Shown here: one piece after another, positions 52,557-61,761 of the stretch
How the letters are laid out: every line of letters begins with the position of its first letter
Position numbering within the stretch: position 1 is the first letter of the stretch
DNA from: Myxococcus xanthus
GTDB taxonomy: Bacteria > Myxococcota > Myxococcia > Myxococcales > Myxococcaceae
Length of the DNA: 64,000 nucleotides
Assembly: GCF_900106535.1 (NCBI RefSeq)
Contig: NZ_FNOH01000007.1
Coordinates: forward strand, 398,415-462,414
Direction: 5' to 3'
The notes under the pieces: generated by a model
What the model saw: the letters and a program-made list of their open reading frames with translations, nothing else
Database searches by the model: none
What the model was told of the DNA's origin: nothing
Made by a program: the position numbers and the translations under genes

Positions 52557-54049
52557 ACCGCCCCCGTTCCTTCTTCCTTCTCGGAAGGAATGTGCACGAT
52601 GAAGTGCGTGCCCTGTCCCGGGCGTGACGTCACCGTCACGGCGCCGCCGTGCTCCGCGACAATGGCCTTCACCACCGGCAGGCCCAGGCCCGTGCCGCCG
52701 TGGGCGCTCCAGGTGGTGAAGAAGGGCTCGAAGAAGCGCTCCAGCGCCGCGTCATCCATGCCCACGCCGGTGTCCTCCACGGACAGGCGCACGCCATGGC
52801 GCTCGCGCAGGCCGGGGGCGGGCTGGAAGGTGGACGGCGCCAGCGTCACCCGCACCTCGCCGCCTCGGGGCGTGGCGCGCAGCGCGTTGGTGAGCAGGTT
52901 GAGCGCCACCTGCTGCAGCCCGTCTCCGTTCGCCAGCACGCGAGGGAGCGGCTCCTCGGAATGGAATGTCAACCGGACGTCGCGCTTGCGCGCGTCGAAC
53001 TCCAGCAGCTCCACCACCGCGCGCACGGAGGCGAGCGCGTCCAGGGACTCCAGCTTCGACGGTTTGCGGCGGGCCAGGTCCAGGAGCTGGCGGACGATGC
53101 GCTCGATGCGCTCCGACTGCTCCACCAGGATGCGCGCGTTGCGCCGCACGTCGTCGGGCAGGTCGGCGCGCGCGGCCAGGGCCTGGGCCCGTCCATTGAG
53201 GATGAGCAGGGGGGAGCCGATTTCGTGTGCCAGCCCCGCGGACAACTGTCCCACGGCGGCCAGCTTGTCCACGCGCCGCAGGCCCGCCTCCAGTGCCAAC
53301 CGTGACTCGGCCTCGGCCGACAGCCGCTGCCGCGCCTCGCCCAGCTCCTTCACCATGCCGTTGAAGGCGTGGACGACCTCGCCCACCTCGTCGTCACTGC
53401 CGGGCGTCACGGTGGCCGTGAAGTCGCCGCCGCGCACCGCGCGCATCGCGCCCACCACGCGCTCCAGGGGACGTTGGAGGTAGAGCATCAGCAGCAGCCA
53501 GCCCACCAGGGAGATGCCAGTGATGAGCGTCAGCACCGACAGCACGGTGGCGCGGCTGGTGGACTCCAGGTCCTGTCGCAGCCCGTCCAGCGGCTTCACC
53601 ACGGCGAGCGCCCCCACCACGACGGTGCTGTCGTCGCTGTGCAGGGGCAGGACGATGAGCAGGTGCGACAGCTTCTCGGGGCCCGCGAAGTGGGTGAGGG
53701 AGTGGTGCGTCTTCAGCACCCGCCGGGAGGCATCCTCCACCAGGTGCAGCGTCTGCGAACTGCCCGGGGAGCGCACCACCGGCACGGCCTGGGCGTCGAA
53801 GACGAAGACGTCCACGGTCGGGTCCCGGTGGTCCAACGACTCGAGGATTTCGTTCACGTCCGCCGCCTGCCCGTCCCGCAGCGCGTTCTCCATGGCCACC
53901 TGGAGCGCCGTGGCCAACAGCCGCGCTGCCTGCTCGGTGGCCGTCCGCAGGTCGTGCTCCTCCTTCTGGAGTTGGCTGTAGCCGTAAGCGCCCAGGATGA
54001 CGGCGCTCGTCAGTGTCAGGCCCAGGCCCAGCTTCGTGGAGATGCGCAC
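52553..54049 (-). CDS. Membrane histidine kinase paired with EpsI
   Basis: About 498 residues from the GTG at 54049 (a TTG at 54085 is possible). Two membrane helices (LGLGLTLTSAVILGAYGYSQL and VLSVLTLITGISLVGWLLLMLYL) enclose a ~150-residue periplasmic sensor. Then HAMP (MRAVRGGDFTATVTPGSDDEVGEVVHAFNGMV), DHp with the phospho-His in SAGLAHEIGSPLLILNGRA, and an ATPase domain (QQVALNLLTNALRAT, EDTGVGMDD, GGTGLGLPVVKAIVAEHGG). It phosphorylates the adjacent NtrC-type regulator. Confidence 0.9.
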   Translation of the reverse strand: MRISTKLGLGLTLTSAVILGAYGYSQLQKEEHDLRTATEQAARLLATALQVAMENALRDGQAADVNEILESLDHRDPTVDVFVFDAQAVPVVRSPGSSQTLHLVEDASRRVLKTHHSLTHFAGPEKLSHLLIVLPLHSDDSTVVVGALAVVKPLDGLRQDLESTSRATVLSVLTLITGISLVGWLLLMLYLQRPLERVVGAMRAVRGGDFTATVTPGSDDEVGEVVHAFNGMVKELGEARQRLSAEAESRLALEAGLRRVDKLAAVGQLSAGLAHEIGSPLLILNGRAQALAARADLPDDVRRNARILVEQSERIERIVRQLLDLARRKPSKLESLDALASVRAVVELLEFDARKRDVRLTFHSEEPLPRVLANGDGLQQVALNLLTNALRATPRGGEVRVTLAPSTFQPAPGLRERHGVRLSVEDTGVGMDDAALERFFEPFFTTWSAHGGTGLGLPVVKAIVAEHGGAVTVTSRPGQGTHFIVHIPSEKEEGTGAV

Positions 54050-54187
54050 GCCGGGCACTGTGGCGAAAGTGCACAGGTGGTTCAATAAGCACCAGTTCCG
54101 CCTGCTCGCTGAGCATCGCCGTCCTCAATGATTCTCGTGGGTTGAACATCAGGCGCGATGGACCGGGACTTGCCCAGGGGCTGGGGC

Positions 54188-55291
54188 ATGAACAGGACCC
54201 TGCTCCTTGGCCTCTGGGCCTTCTCCGCCGCCTGCTCGGGCGCGGGCACCCCCTCCGCTTCCGCTGAGCGCGCCGCGCCCGCCCCCCTGAAGGAAGGCGT
54301 GGTGCAGCTCGCCGAGGCCTCGCGGGCCTTCATCACCGTCACTCCGGTAAAGGCGGACGCCAGCAGCGCGGCGCTCCAGGCCCCCGCGCGCGTGGCCTTC
54401 CGGGACGGGGCGCTGTCGCGGCTGGTGGCGCCCCTGGCGGGCCGGGTGGTGAGCGTCCACGTGCGCACGGGCGACACGGTGAAGCCGGGCGACGCGCTGG
54501 TGACGCTGGACTGCCCGGAGGCCGCGGCGTCGCGCACGGCGGTGGCCACCGCGACGGCGGCGCTGCGCGAGGCCCAGTCCGCCTTCGAGCGCGAGGCGCG
54601 CATGTTCGAGCAGGGCGTCACGACGGAGCGTGAGCGCCTGTCCGCGGAGACGCGGCTGGCGGAGGCGCGGGCGGAGCTGGCGCGGGCGCAGGCGTCCGTG
54701 GGCTTCGTGGGCACGGGCAGCGGCACCACCGTGGTGCTGCGCGCGCCGATGGCGGGCACGGTGCTGGGCCGGAGCGCGGCGGAGGGCATCGCCGTGCAGC
54801 CGGGCGGGGACGTGCTGGTGGAGGTGGGGGACCCTTCGGCGCTGTGGGTGATGGCGGACGTGTTCGAGCGCGACCTGCCGCTGGTGCGTGAGGGCGCGCG
54901 GGTAAGGGTGACGATGCCGTCGGTGCACGCGCCGCTGGAGGGGAAGGTGGACTCGGTGGGCGCGGTGGTGGCGAGCGGCTCGCGGACGGCGCCGGTGCGC
55001 ATCACCCTGGACACGCAGGAGCAGGGACTGCGGCCCGGCATGTTCGGGCGCGTGCGCATCGACTCGCCGGACGCCAGCCTGACGCTGCCGGTGGAGGCGG
55101 TGCTGCTGCGCAACGGCAAGGACTCGGTGGTGTACGTGCAGCAGGACGCGGGCACCTTCGAGCGGCGGCCCGTCGTCGTGGCGCAGCCGGTGGAGGGACG
55201 GGTGCAGGTCATCGCGGGCCTGTCACCGGGGGACCCGGTCGTCACCCGGGGCGCGCTGCTGCTGGATGGCGCGGCGGACCAGCTCCTCTAG
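54188..55291 (+). CDS. RND efflux membrane-fusion (adaptor) lipoprotein
   Basis: 367 residues. Lipobox LWAFSAAC, then the adaptor order: lipoyl half (RLVAPLAGRVVSVHVRTGDTVKPGDALVTLDCPE), an alpha-helical hairpin (TAALREAQSAFEREARMFEQGV...), second lipoyl half (GTTVVLRAPMAGTVLGRSAAEGIAV), and beta-barrel/membrane-proximal domains (VTMPSVHAPLEGKVDSVGAVV...VRITLDTQEQGLRPGMFGRVRI). It bridges the pump to the outer-membrane channel. ATG at 54188 after AGGGGCTGGGGC. The pump gene starts 21 bases later. Confidence 0.9.
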   Translation: MNRTLLLGLWAFSAACSGAGTPSASAERAAPAPLKEGVVQLAEASRAFITVTPVKADASSAALQAPARVAFRDGALSRLVAPLAGRVVSVHVRTGDTVKPGDALVTLDCPEAAASRTAVATATAALREAQSAFEREARMFEQGVTTERERLSAETRLAEARAELARAQASVGFVGTGSGTTVVLRAPMAGTVLGRSAAEGIAVQPGGDVLVEVGDPSALWVMADVFERDLPLVREGARVRVTMPSVHAPLEGKVDSVGAVVASGSRTAPVRITLDTQEQGLRPGMFGRVRIDSPDASLTLPVEAVLLRNGKDSVVYVQQDAGTFERRPVVVAQPVEGRVQVIAGLSPGDPVVTRGALLLDGAADQLL

Positions 55292-55312
55292 GCGCGGCGA
55301 GGACACCTACCC

Positions 55313-58300
55313 ATGCTGCGAACACTCATCGCGTTCTGTGTCCGAAGCCGCCTGCCCGTCCTGTTGCTGACGCTGGGCATCGGCCTCTTCGGTGTGAAGG
55401 CCTATCTCGAAACGCCCGTGGAGGCGTTTCCGGATGTCACCAACCTCCAAGTGAATGTCATCGCGCAGATGCCTGGGCTGGCGCCCGAGGAAATCGAGCG
55501 GCAGGTGACGGTGCCCCTGGAGCGTGTGCTCAACGGCACGCCGGGCATGGTGCAGATGCGCAGCGAGAGCCTCTTCGGGCTGTCGCTCATCTTCCTCACC
55601 TTCGATGACGGCGTGGACCCGTTCAAGGCTCGCACCATCGTCGGGGAGCGCATGTCCAACGCGGACATGCCGGACGGCGCGGACGTGCGGCTGGCGCCCG
55701 AGGCCACGCCGCTGGGCAAAATCTACCAGTTCCGCGTGCTGAGCGACCGGCACACCCTCACCGAGACGCGCTCGGAGATGGAGTGGAACATCGCGCGGCA
55801 CCTGCGCCAGGTGCCCGGCGTGGCGGACGTGCTCAGCCTGGGCGGCTTCCTCAAGGAGTTCCACGTCCAGGTGGACCCGTCGCGGCTGCTCGCGCACGAG
55901 CTGACGCTGGCGGACGTCACCGAGGCGCTGGAGCGCTCCAACCGCAACGTGGGCGGCGGCTTCTTGCGCCAGGGCGACCAGGAGTTGCTCATCCGCGGTG
56001 TCGGCTACCTGCGCGGCGCGCAGGACGTGCAGAGCATCGTCCTCAAGAGCGAGGACGGCACGCCGGTGACGGTGGGCGACGTGGCGCGGGTGGTGGCGTC
56101 TCACACGCCGCGTCGCGGCTCGGTGAGCCACAACCTGGACATGGACGTCACCGAAGGCGTCGTCCTGCTGCGCCGGGGAGAGAACCCCAGCACGGTGCTG
56201 GAGGGCGTGCACGCCAAGGTGGAGGAGCTGAACTCGCGGGTGCTGCCCAGGGGCATGCGCATCGAGGCCTTCTATGACCGGAACGACCTGGTGGGGCACA
56301 CGCTGTCCACGGTGCACCACAACCTGCTGCACGGCGCGCTGCTGGTGGTGGCGGTGGCATGGCTGTTCTTGCGCAGCCTGCGCTGCTCGCTCATCGTCGC
56401 GTCCGTCATTCCCCTGGCGCTGCTGACGGCCTTCATCGGCCTGAAGATGGTGGGCCTGCCCGCGAACCTCATCTCCATGGGCGCCATCGACTTCGGCATC
56501 CTGGTGGATGGCGCGGTGGTGCTGGTGGAGAACGTGCTGCACGAGGCGGGGGTGCAGCGGCCCCGGCGGCGCAAGGAGATGCTGGGGCTCATCCTGCGCT
56601 CGGCGCTGGATGTGGCGCGGCCGACGTTCTTCGCGATGGCCATCATCATCGCCGCGCTCATCCCCGTCTTCACCCTGGAGCGCGTGGAGGGCCGCATCTT
56701 CCGGCCGCTGTCGCTGACGTACAGCTTCGCGCTGGTGGGCGCGCTCGTCTTCGCGCTGACGGTGGTGCCCGCGCTGTGCGCGCTGCTGCTGCGGCCGAAG
56801 GACGCGGAGGTGAAGGAGCCGAAGCTGCTCACCACCCTGCGGGAAGGTTACGGCCGCGCGGTGACGTGGCTGATGCCGCGCAAGCCGCTGGTGTTCGCGA
56901 GCATGGCGGCGCTGGTGCTCTTCACCGGCGTGGTGGGCTCGCGGGTGGGCAGTGAGTTCCTGCCGGAGCTGGATGAGGGCGACATCAACATCTTCGTGGA
57001 GATGCCGGCCAGCATCTCCCTGGGCAAGGGCGCGGACATCCTCCTGGAGGTGCGGCGCAGGCTGCTGGACTTCCCGGAGGTGAAGGAGGTGCTCGTCGAG
57101 CAGGGGCGCCCGGAGGACGGCACGGACAACGAGGCCGTCAACATGGGCAAGACGTTCGTCCGCTTCACGCCCGAGGAGACGTGGCGCAAGGGCTGGGACA
57201 AGGAGCGGCTGGTGCGGGAGATGCGCGCCTCGCTGCTGGAGATTCCGGGCGTCAGCTTCAACTTCTCGCAGCCCATCAAGGACAGCGTGGAGGAGGCCAT
57301 CAGCGGCGTGCGCGGCAAGGTGGTGCTGAAGATTTTCGGCACGGACCTGGCGGCCATGCGCGGCACGCTGGAGCAGGCCGTCACGTCGCTGCAGAACGTG
57401 GAGGGTGTGGTGGACCTGGGGCTCTACCGCGACTCCAGCGTGCCGCAGCTCCAGGTGGTGCTGGACCGTCCCGCGCTGGCGCGTGCCGGCATCGACGTGT
57501 CCACCGCGCAGGACCTGGTGGAGACGGCCCTGGGCGGCCGGGTGGTGACGGAGCTGTGGGAGCAGGAGCGGCCCGTCCCGGTGCGCGTCATCCTGCCGGG
57601 CACGGAGCGTGACGACGAGGCGCGCATCGGCGGCATCCTGGTGCCCACCTCCAGTGGCGGACACGTCCCGCTGCGCGAGGTGGCGCGGCTGGAGAAGGCG
57701 CTGGGCCGCGCGAGCATCAACCGCGAGGCGAACAGCCGCACCCTGGCGCTGAAGTTCAACGTGGAGGGGCGCGACATGGGCTCCATCATCCAGGAGGCCA
57801 TGGCCACCGTGGAGCGCGAGGTGACGGTGCCGGAGGGCACGTTCCTCAAGTGGGGCGGCGAGTTCGAGAACCAGGAGCGCGCACTGGGCCGGCTGGCGGT
57901 CATCGTGCCCATCTCCTTCCTGGTGGTGTTCGCGTTGCTCTACGCGGCGCTGGGCTCCATGCGGAGCGCGAGCGCGGTGCTGGCGGGGGCGCCCTTCGCC
58001 ATGTGCGGCGGCGTGCTGGCGCTGGCCGTCACGGGCATCCCGTTGTCGGTGAGCGCGGCGGTGGGCTTCATCACGCTGCTGGGGCAGGTGTGTCTGGCGT
58101 CGTTGCTGGTGGTGAGCGCGGTGGATGACCGGCGGAAGGCGGGTGAGTCCCTGGAGGCAGCGCTGCCGGCGGGCGCGTCCAGTCGCTTCCGTGCGGTGCT
58201 GATGACGGCGCTGCTGGCGATGCTGGGGTTGATGCCGGCGGCGCTCTCCAGCGGAGCGGGCAGCGAGACGCAGCGGCCCTTCGCGGTGGTCATCATCGGT

Positions 58301-58486
58301 GGACTGGTGACGGCGGTGCTGGTGTCGCTGTTCGCGTTGCCGGCCTTCTACTCCGTCATCGTGGGGAAGCACGTCGCGTCCACGGGCTCGCGCGACGACG
58401 AGGACGAGGACCTGGACTCCGGTGTGGAGCACATCGGGCCGAAGGGGCACGGCCCGGAGCAGGGCACCGCGGGGGTGGCGGCGTGA
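55313..58486 (+). CDS. RND pump, heavy-metal-efflux (CusA/CzcA) type
   Basis: 1057 residues with 12 membrane helices and two large periplasmic loops. The HME-RND motif SMGAIDFGILVDGAVVLVENVLHEAG occurs near residue 395-420, and the start LRTLIAFCVRSRLPVLLLTL with EAFPDVTNLQV fits CusA/CzcA. The pump exports metals by proton exchange. The metal (Cu/Ag versus Zn/Co/Cd) is not decidable here. It ends with an Asp/Glu-rich tail (DDEDEDLD). Operon: adaptor, pump, then (447 bases later) the TolC-like gene. Confidence 0.93.
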   Translation: MLRTLIAFCVRSRLPVLLLTLGIGLFGVKAYLETPVEAFPDVTNLQVNVIAQMPGLAPEEIERQVTVPLERVLNGTPGMVQMRSESLFGLSLIFLTFDDGVDPFKARTIVGERMSNADMPDGADVRLAPEATPLGKIYQFRVLSDRHTLTETRSEMEWNIARHLRQVPGVADVLSLGGFLKEFHVQVDPSRLLAHELTLADVTEALERSNRNVGGGFLRQGDQELLIRGVGYLRGAQDVQSIVLKSEDGTPVTVGDVARVVASHTPRRGSVSHNLDMDVTEGVVLLRRGENPSTVLEGVHAKVEELNSRVLPRGMRIEAFYDRNDLVGHTLSTVHHNLLHGALLVVAVAWLFLRSLRCSLIVASVIPLALLTAFIGLKMVGLPANLISMGAIDFGILVDGAVVLVENVLHEAGVQRPRRRKEMLGLILRSALDVARPTFFAMAIIIAALIPVFTLERVEGRIFRPLSLTYSFALVGALVFALTVVPALCALLLRPKDAEVKEPKLLTTLREGYGRAVTWLMPRKPLVFASMAALVLFTGVVGSRVGSEFLPELDEGDINIFVEMPASISLGKGADILLEVRRRLLDFPEVKEVLVEQGRPEDGTDNEAVNMGKTFVRFTPEETWRKGWDKERLVREMRASLLEIPGVSFNFSQPIKDSVEEAISGVRGKVVLKIFGTDLAAMRGTLEQAVTSLQNVEGVVDLGLYRDSSVPQLQVVLDRPALARAGIDVSTAQDLVETALGGRVVTELWEQERPVPVRVILPGTERDDEARIGGILVPTSSGGHVPLREVARLEKALGRASINREANSRTLALKFNVEGRDMGSIIQEAMATVEREVTVPEGTFLKWGGEFENQERALGRLAVIVPISFLVVFALLYAALGSMRSASAVLAGAPFAMCGGVLALAVTGIPLSVSAAVGFITLLGQVCLASLLVVSAVDDRRKAGESLEAALPAGASSRFRAVLMTALLAMLGLMPAALSSGAGSETQRPFAVVIIGGLVTAVLVSLFALPAFYSVIVGKHVASTGSRDDEDEDLDSGVEHIGPKGHGPEQGTAGVAA

Positions 58487-58933
58487 GGTGCTTCAATGGG
58501 ACGGGCGCCCAGCGGGCGTCAGTGGCGTGGCAGCCAGGCGCGCGCGGTGGTGAGGCGCGGTTCGGAGGACTCGCCGGTGGTCACTGGCGTCAGGGGGAGG
58601 TGGCGGCATGAGGCGCTTCATTGGGACGAGAGTCCGGAGGTTTCCTCCGGGCGTGGTGTCCGCGGGTGGTGGTGCACGGCGCGGCATGGCGGGCCGAAAG
58701 GCCCGGCACCGCTGGAGCATCGATGCTCTTCGGCGCGACACCGTCTTTGGACCCGTTCTGCGAAGCGGTGTGCGTTCAGCGAACGGAGGCCTGAAGCGCT
58801 TCATGCCGGTGCGTGCCCACTGGGCGGTGCCGGAGACGGAGCCATGCGGCGCCAAGCGAGGTTTCAGCACAGAGGGAGATCCATGGCTGTCGTTGGTGTC
58901 GGAAGGCGATCAGGGCGAGGCGGAGGTGACGGA
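58487..58933. other. Spacer with repeated gene-start-like words
   Basis: About 450 bases between pump and TolC-like gene. The word GAGG(C/T)(G/A)CTTCA after GGAGG-like purines occurs at about 58486, 58609 and 58936 (the true start), with a worn copy (TGAAGCGCTTCA) near 58791. The second copy has an ATG (58608) that opens a 109-codon frame of poor composition. This looks like worn-down duplications of the TolC-like gene start. Confidence 0.5.
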
Positions 58934-60274
58934 ATGAGGCACTTCACCGCATGGGGTGTGTTGTGTCTGTTGATGGCCGGGCCTGCTCGGGCCGTGCAGG
59001 CCGATACGCCGTCGCCGGAGCGACTCACGCAGGAGCGGACGCGGTCCGAGGCGACATCACCGGACCTGCTCACTCAGGAGCAGCGGCGGTCTGAGGTGGC
59101 GCCTCCGGAGCACATCACGCTGGAGCAGGCGCTGTCGTTGCTGGACGAGCGCAGCCCGTGGGCCGCGGCGGAGCGCTCGCGCATTGACGTGGCGGCGGCG
59201 GACCGCGTCGAGGCGAGCATCCTGCCCAACCCCTCGTTCAGCTACGGCACGCAGCTCCTGGCTGCGGGCGTGAACACCGGTTCGTCGGTGGTGCACGAGC
59301 TGTCGCTGGAGCAGCCCCTGATGATTTTCGGGCAGCGCGGCGTGCGCCGCGAGCTGGCGGAGCGCAACGTGTCCGCCGAGCAGGCGCGCGTGAAAGCCTC
59401 ACTGGCGGAGCGCGCGCTGGCCGTGCGCGAGGCCTTCGCGGCGCTGCTGACGAACCAGGAGGAACTGCGCGTGCTGGAGGAGACGGCGGTGGACCTGGGG
59501 CGCGTGGAGAAGGTGGTGAAGGGCCGGGCGGCGGCGGGTGACTCCAGCCGGTATGACGTGGAGCGCATCGAGGTGGAGAGCCGCGCGCTGGAGGTGGAGG
59601 TGCTGAACGCTCGCGTCAACGTGGCCGACGCCTCCGGACGGCTGGCCGCGTTGCTCGGCATGGAAGGGTGGCACCCGAAGGCGCAGGGCTCGTTGCGGAC
59701 CACCGAATCCCTGCCGGACCTGCCACTCCTGTGGGAGTCCGCCCAGCAGCGTCGGCCGTCGCTGGTGGCGGCGCGCGCGCGGCAGGCCGTGGCACGAGGC
59801 GGTCTGGACGTGGCCCGCAGGGAGCGGCTGCCAGTGCCGTCCGTGGCGGCGGGTGTCATGTTCACCCGGAACGAGCAGAGCACCATCGCCCTGGTGGGCG
59901 TGGGACTGCCGTTGCCGCTCTTCGACCGGAACCAGGGCGCCGTCGCCCGCGCGTCCGCGGAGATGCAGGCCGAGGCCCGCGCACTGGAAGCGGAGCTGGC
60001 CGAGGCCCGCGCGGAGCTGTCCCGGGCTCACGCCGTCCTGGAGGGTCGCAAGGGCGCGTTGGCGCGGCTGGAGCACGACGTGGTGGAGCGGCTGCCCACG
60101 GTGCGCCGGATGGCCGAGGACGCCTACCGCGAGGGGCGCGGAGGCATCCTGGAGTTACTGGACGCGTTCCGCTCGCTCAAGGACATGCGCGTGCTTCACC
60201 TGAAGCAGCAGGAGACGGTGAAGCTCGCTGAAGCCTCGGTGCTCTTCGCGGCGGGGCTGGATACAGCGCCCTGA
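58934..60274 (+). CDS. TolC-family outer-membrane channel
   Basis: 446 residues. Signal peptide (MRHFTAWGVLCLLMAGPARA), then the TolC/OEP duplicated helical repeats: LSLLDERSPWAAAERSRIDVAAADRVEASILPNPSFSYG, VREAFAALLTNQEEL, and in the second half RRPSLVAARARQAVARGGLDVARRERLPVPSVAAG...AEDAYREGRGGILELLDAFRSL. It forms the outer-membrane duct for the pump. ATG at 58934 with GGAGG seven bases before. A 3' fragment of a near-identical gene end is repeated at 61563-61627. Confidence 0.88.
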   Translation: MRHFTAWGVLCLLMAGPARAVQADTPSPERLTQERTRSEATSPDLLTQEQRRSEVAPPEHITLEQALSLLDERSPWAAAERSRIDVAAADRVEASILPNPSFSYGTQLLAAGVNTGSSVVHELSLEQPLMIFGQRGVRRELAERNVSAEQARVKASLAERALAVREAFAALLTNQEELRVLEETAVDLGRVEKVVKGRAAAGDSSRYDVERIEVESRALEVEVLNARVNVADASGRLAALLGMEGWHPKAQGSLRTTESLPDLPLLWESAQQRRPSLVAARARQAVARGGLDVARRERLPVPSVAAGVMFTRNEQSTIALVGVGLPLPLFDRNQGAVARASAEMQAEARALEAELAEARAELSRAHAVLEGRKGALARLEHDVVERLPTVRRMAEDAYREGRGGILELLDAFRSLKDMRVLHLKQQETVKLAEASVLFAAGLDTAP

Positions 60275-60425
60275 CGGGAGCTTGCGTTCGCGCCTGGCGG
60301 AGGTGCCCCGGCATGGCGGGGCATCACGCCAGGCGCGGGCGCGGGGCTCAGGGCAGGGTGGGCACGCGGTCGAAGTCCATGGTGCTCATGGGCGCGAAGG
60401 CCTCGAAGCGGTCCTCGCGGTGCTC
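60228..60425. repeat. Left copy of ~190-bp diverged direct repeat
   Basis: It contains the TolC-like 3' end, a stacked hairpin (CGCGCCTGGCG/CGCCAGGCGCG, 60291-60339, with TGCCCC/GGGGCA inside) and a reverse-strand copy of the last ~25 codons of the vWA gene. The right copy is at 61576-61761. The copies differ at many bases, so the duplication is old or was imported from a relative. Confidence 0.75.
60291..60339. terminator. Bidirectional hairpin after the TolC-like gene
   Basis: Arms CGCGCCTGGCG (60291-60301) and CGCCAGGCGCG (60329-60339) with a nested TGCCCC/GGGGCA stem. It sits just after the TolC-like stop. No T-run follows. Confidence 0.55.
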
Positions 60426-60445
60426 TTAAGTAGGTCGCCAGAAGC

Positions 60446-60625
60446 ATGCACAACTTCTGGGGGATGCGACCGGCAAGGAGCCCTGCCGAACTGGGGCTGA
60501 CGGCAGACGACAGGCGGAAGCTGGAGTGGGCGCTGCGGCAGACACGCGACGCTCGCCACTTCCGTCGCCTTCTGGCCATCACGCTCATCGCCGAGGGCAA
60601 GGGCCCTGGCGAAGCTGCGCACCTG
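60446..60625 (+). pseudogene. IS630-like transposase N-terminal remnant
   Basis: About 55 codons, GLTADDRRKLEWALRQTRDARHFRRLLAITLIAEGKGPGEAAHLA, resemble the helix-turn-helix N-terminus of IS630-family transposases. The frame then turns into noise and the catalytic DDE part is absent. The start is at 60446 (GTG/ATG region). It is one end of the inserted segment. Confidence 0.5.
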
Positions 60626-60717
60626 GCGGCCGCTGGACCTCTCGCCACAGGAAGCCCTCTGCAAGGCAGGCTGCCTCGCCGAGGGCTTCTGGCTGCGCGA
60701 TTGGTTGGAGAATTTCT

Positions 60718-61515
60718 TTAGGGCAGCTCGCGCAAGAACTGCACGACCACGGCTCCCAGTCGCTCGGGTTGGTCAAACGGAAGACCGTGGGCGGCGTTCT
60801 GTACCTGTTCGATTCGCACACGTGGGTTGAGGCTCCGCAGTCCCATTGCCATCTCGAGCGTGACGACGGGGCTGCGGTCTCCAATGACGAGGAGGGTCGG
60901 GACGCCAATCGCGCTCATCACGTCGCGATACTCGGGGTTGGGCGGCGTGAGAACGTCGAAGGCGCCCAGGCGGGTGTTCAGTCTCGCCTCGGCAAGAAGG
61001 TCGATGATTTCGGGCGAGCGATGCGGGTTGCGGGCTCGGGCCTGTGCAACGAGGTCAGACTTGTGCAAGCCGAGGGCCCAGCGGTGTTGGTCGGCGACGT
61101 CGCTGTCGCGCACCTCGCGTTGACGCTCGGGGCTCAAGAATGTCGGGTCGACCAGGATGAGGCCGCGGAGGCCCCCCGTCCCTCGACTCGCCACCACTGC
61201 GGCGGTCATTCCGCCCATCGAGTGGCCAAGCAGCACCGGACGAGAGAGCTCCAGACCGCGGATGATGCCCACGACGTCGTTCGCGTGGTCGTCGTACCGG
61301 TAGCCGTGGTGCGGCGTGCTCGAACCGCCGTGCCCTCTGGCGTCGGGCATGACGACGTCGAATTGACCTTCGAGCACACGCGCCAGGGGAGTCCAGCAGG
61401 CGCCGTTCCCCATCAGTCCATGGAGCAGAACGACGGGAGGGTTGGCACCTCCGGTCCGGAGGTAGTGGATGTTGATGCCGTTCGTTTCGCAGACTCCACT
61501 CATCCAGGTCGTCAT
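60718..61515 (-). CDS. Alpha/beta hydrolase
   Basis: 265 residues. Fold marks: VVLLHGLMGNGACWTPLARVL (oxyanion HG), DVVMPDARGHGGS, nucleophile elbow LLGHSMGGM (Ser ~98), acid VIGDRSPVV and His in QNAAHGLPFD. The catalytic triad seems complete. Substrate unknown; esterase, haloperoxidase-like and C-C hydrolase subfamilies look alike. It lies between the ~190-bp repeats and so seems a cargo gene of the insertion. Confidence 0.86.
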   Translation of the reverse strand: MTTWMSGVCETNGINIHYLRTGGANPPVVLLHGLMGNGACWTPLARVLEGQFDVVMPDARGHGGSSTPHHGYRYDDHANDVVGIIRGLELSRPVLLGHSMGGMTAAVVASRGTGGLRGLILVDPTFLSPERQREVRDSDVADQHRWALGLHKSDLVAQARARNPHRSPEIIDLLAEARLNTRLGAFDVLTPPNPEYRDVMSAIGVPTLLVIGDRSPVVTLEMAMGLRSLNPRVRIEQVQNAAHGLPFDQPERLGAVVVQFLRELP

Positions 61516-61575
61516 GGAGCTGTTCCTACCTGATCGCGAGGCCAGCTCGCAGCGAGCCAGCGCCCTGGGTGCCCC

Positions 61576-61761
61576 GCTGGCGGAGGCCTCGGTGCTGTTC
61601 GCTGCCGGCTTGGACTCAGTGCCCTGAGGAATGGGAGCCGCTCGCGCCTGGCGAAAGGACCGCGCCAGGCGCGGGCGCGGGGCTCAGGGCAGGGTGGGCA
61701 CGCGGTCGAAGTCCATGGTGCTCACGGGCGCGAAGGCCTCGAAGCGGTCCTCGCGGTGGTC
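61576..61761. repeat. Right copy of ~190-bp diverged direct repeat
   Basis: Same content as the left copy: a TolC-like 3' end (LAEASVLFAAGLDSVP then stop, 61563-61627), a hairpin (CGCGCCTGGCG 61643-61653 with CGCCAGGCGCG 61663-61673) and the real vWA C-terminus. It brackets the ~1.15-kb inserted piece. Confidence 0.75.
61643..61673. terminator. Hairpin between the TolC-like fragment and the vWA gene
   Basis: 11-bp arms around a 9-base loop. It serves the vWA gene, whose stop is 11 bases to the right. No T-run. Confidence 0.5.

Noticed and set aside
55307..58450. A 1047-codon reverse frame opposite the RND pump.
   Set aside because: Antisense shadow of the pump gene, rich in Arg/His/Gln, no family match.
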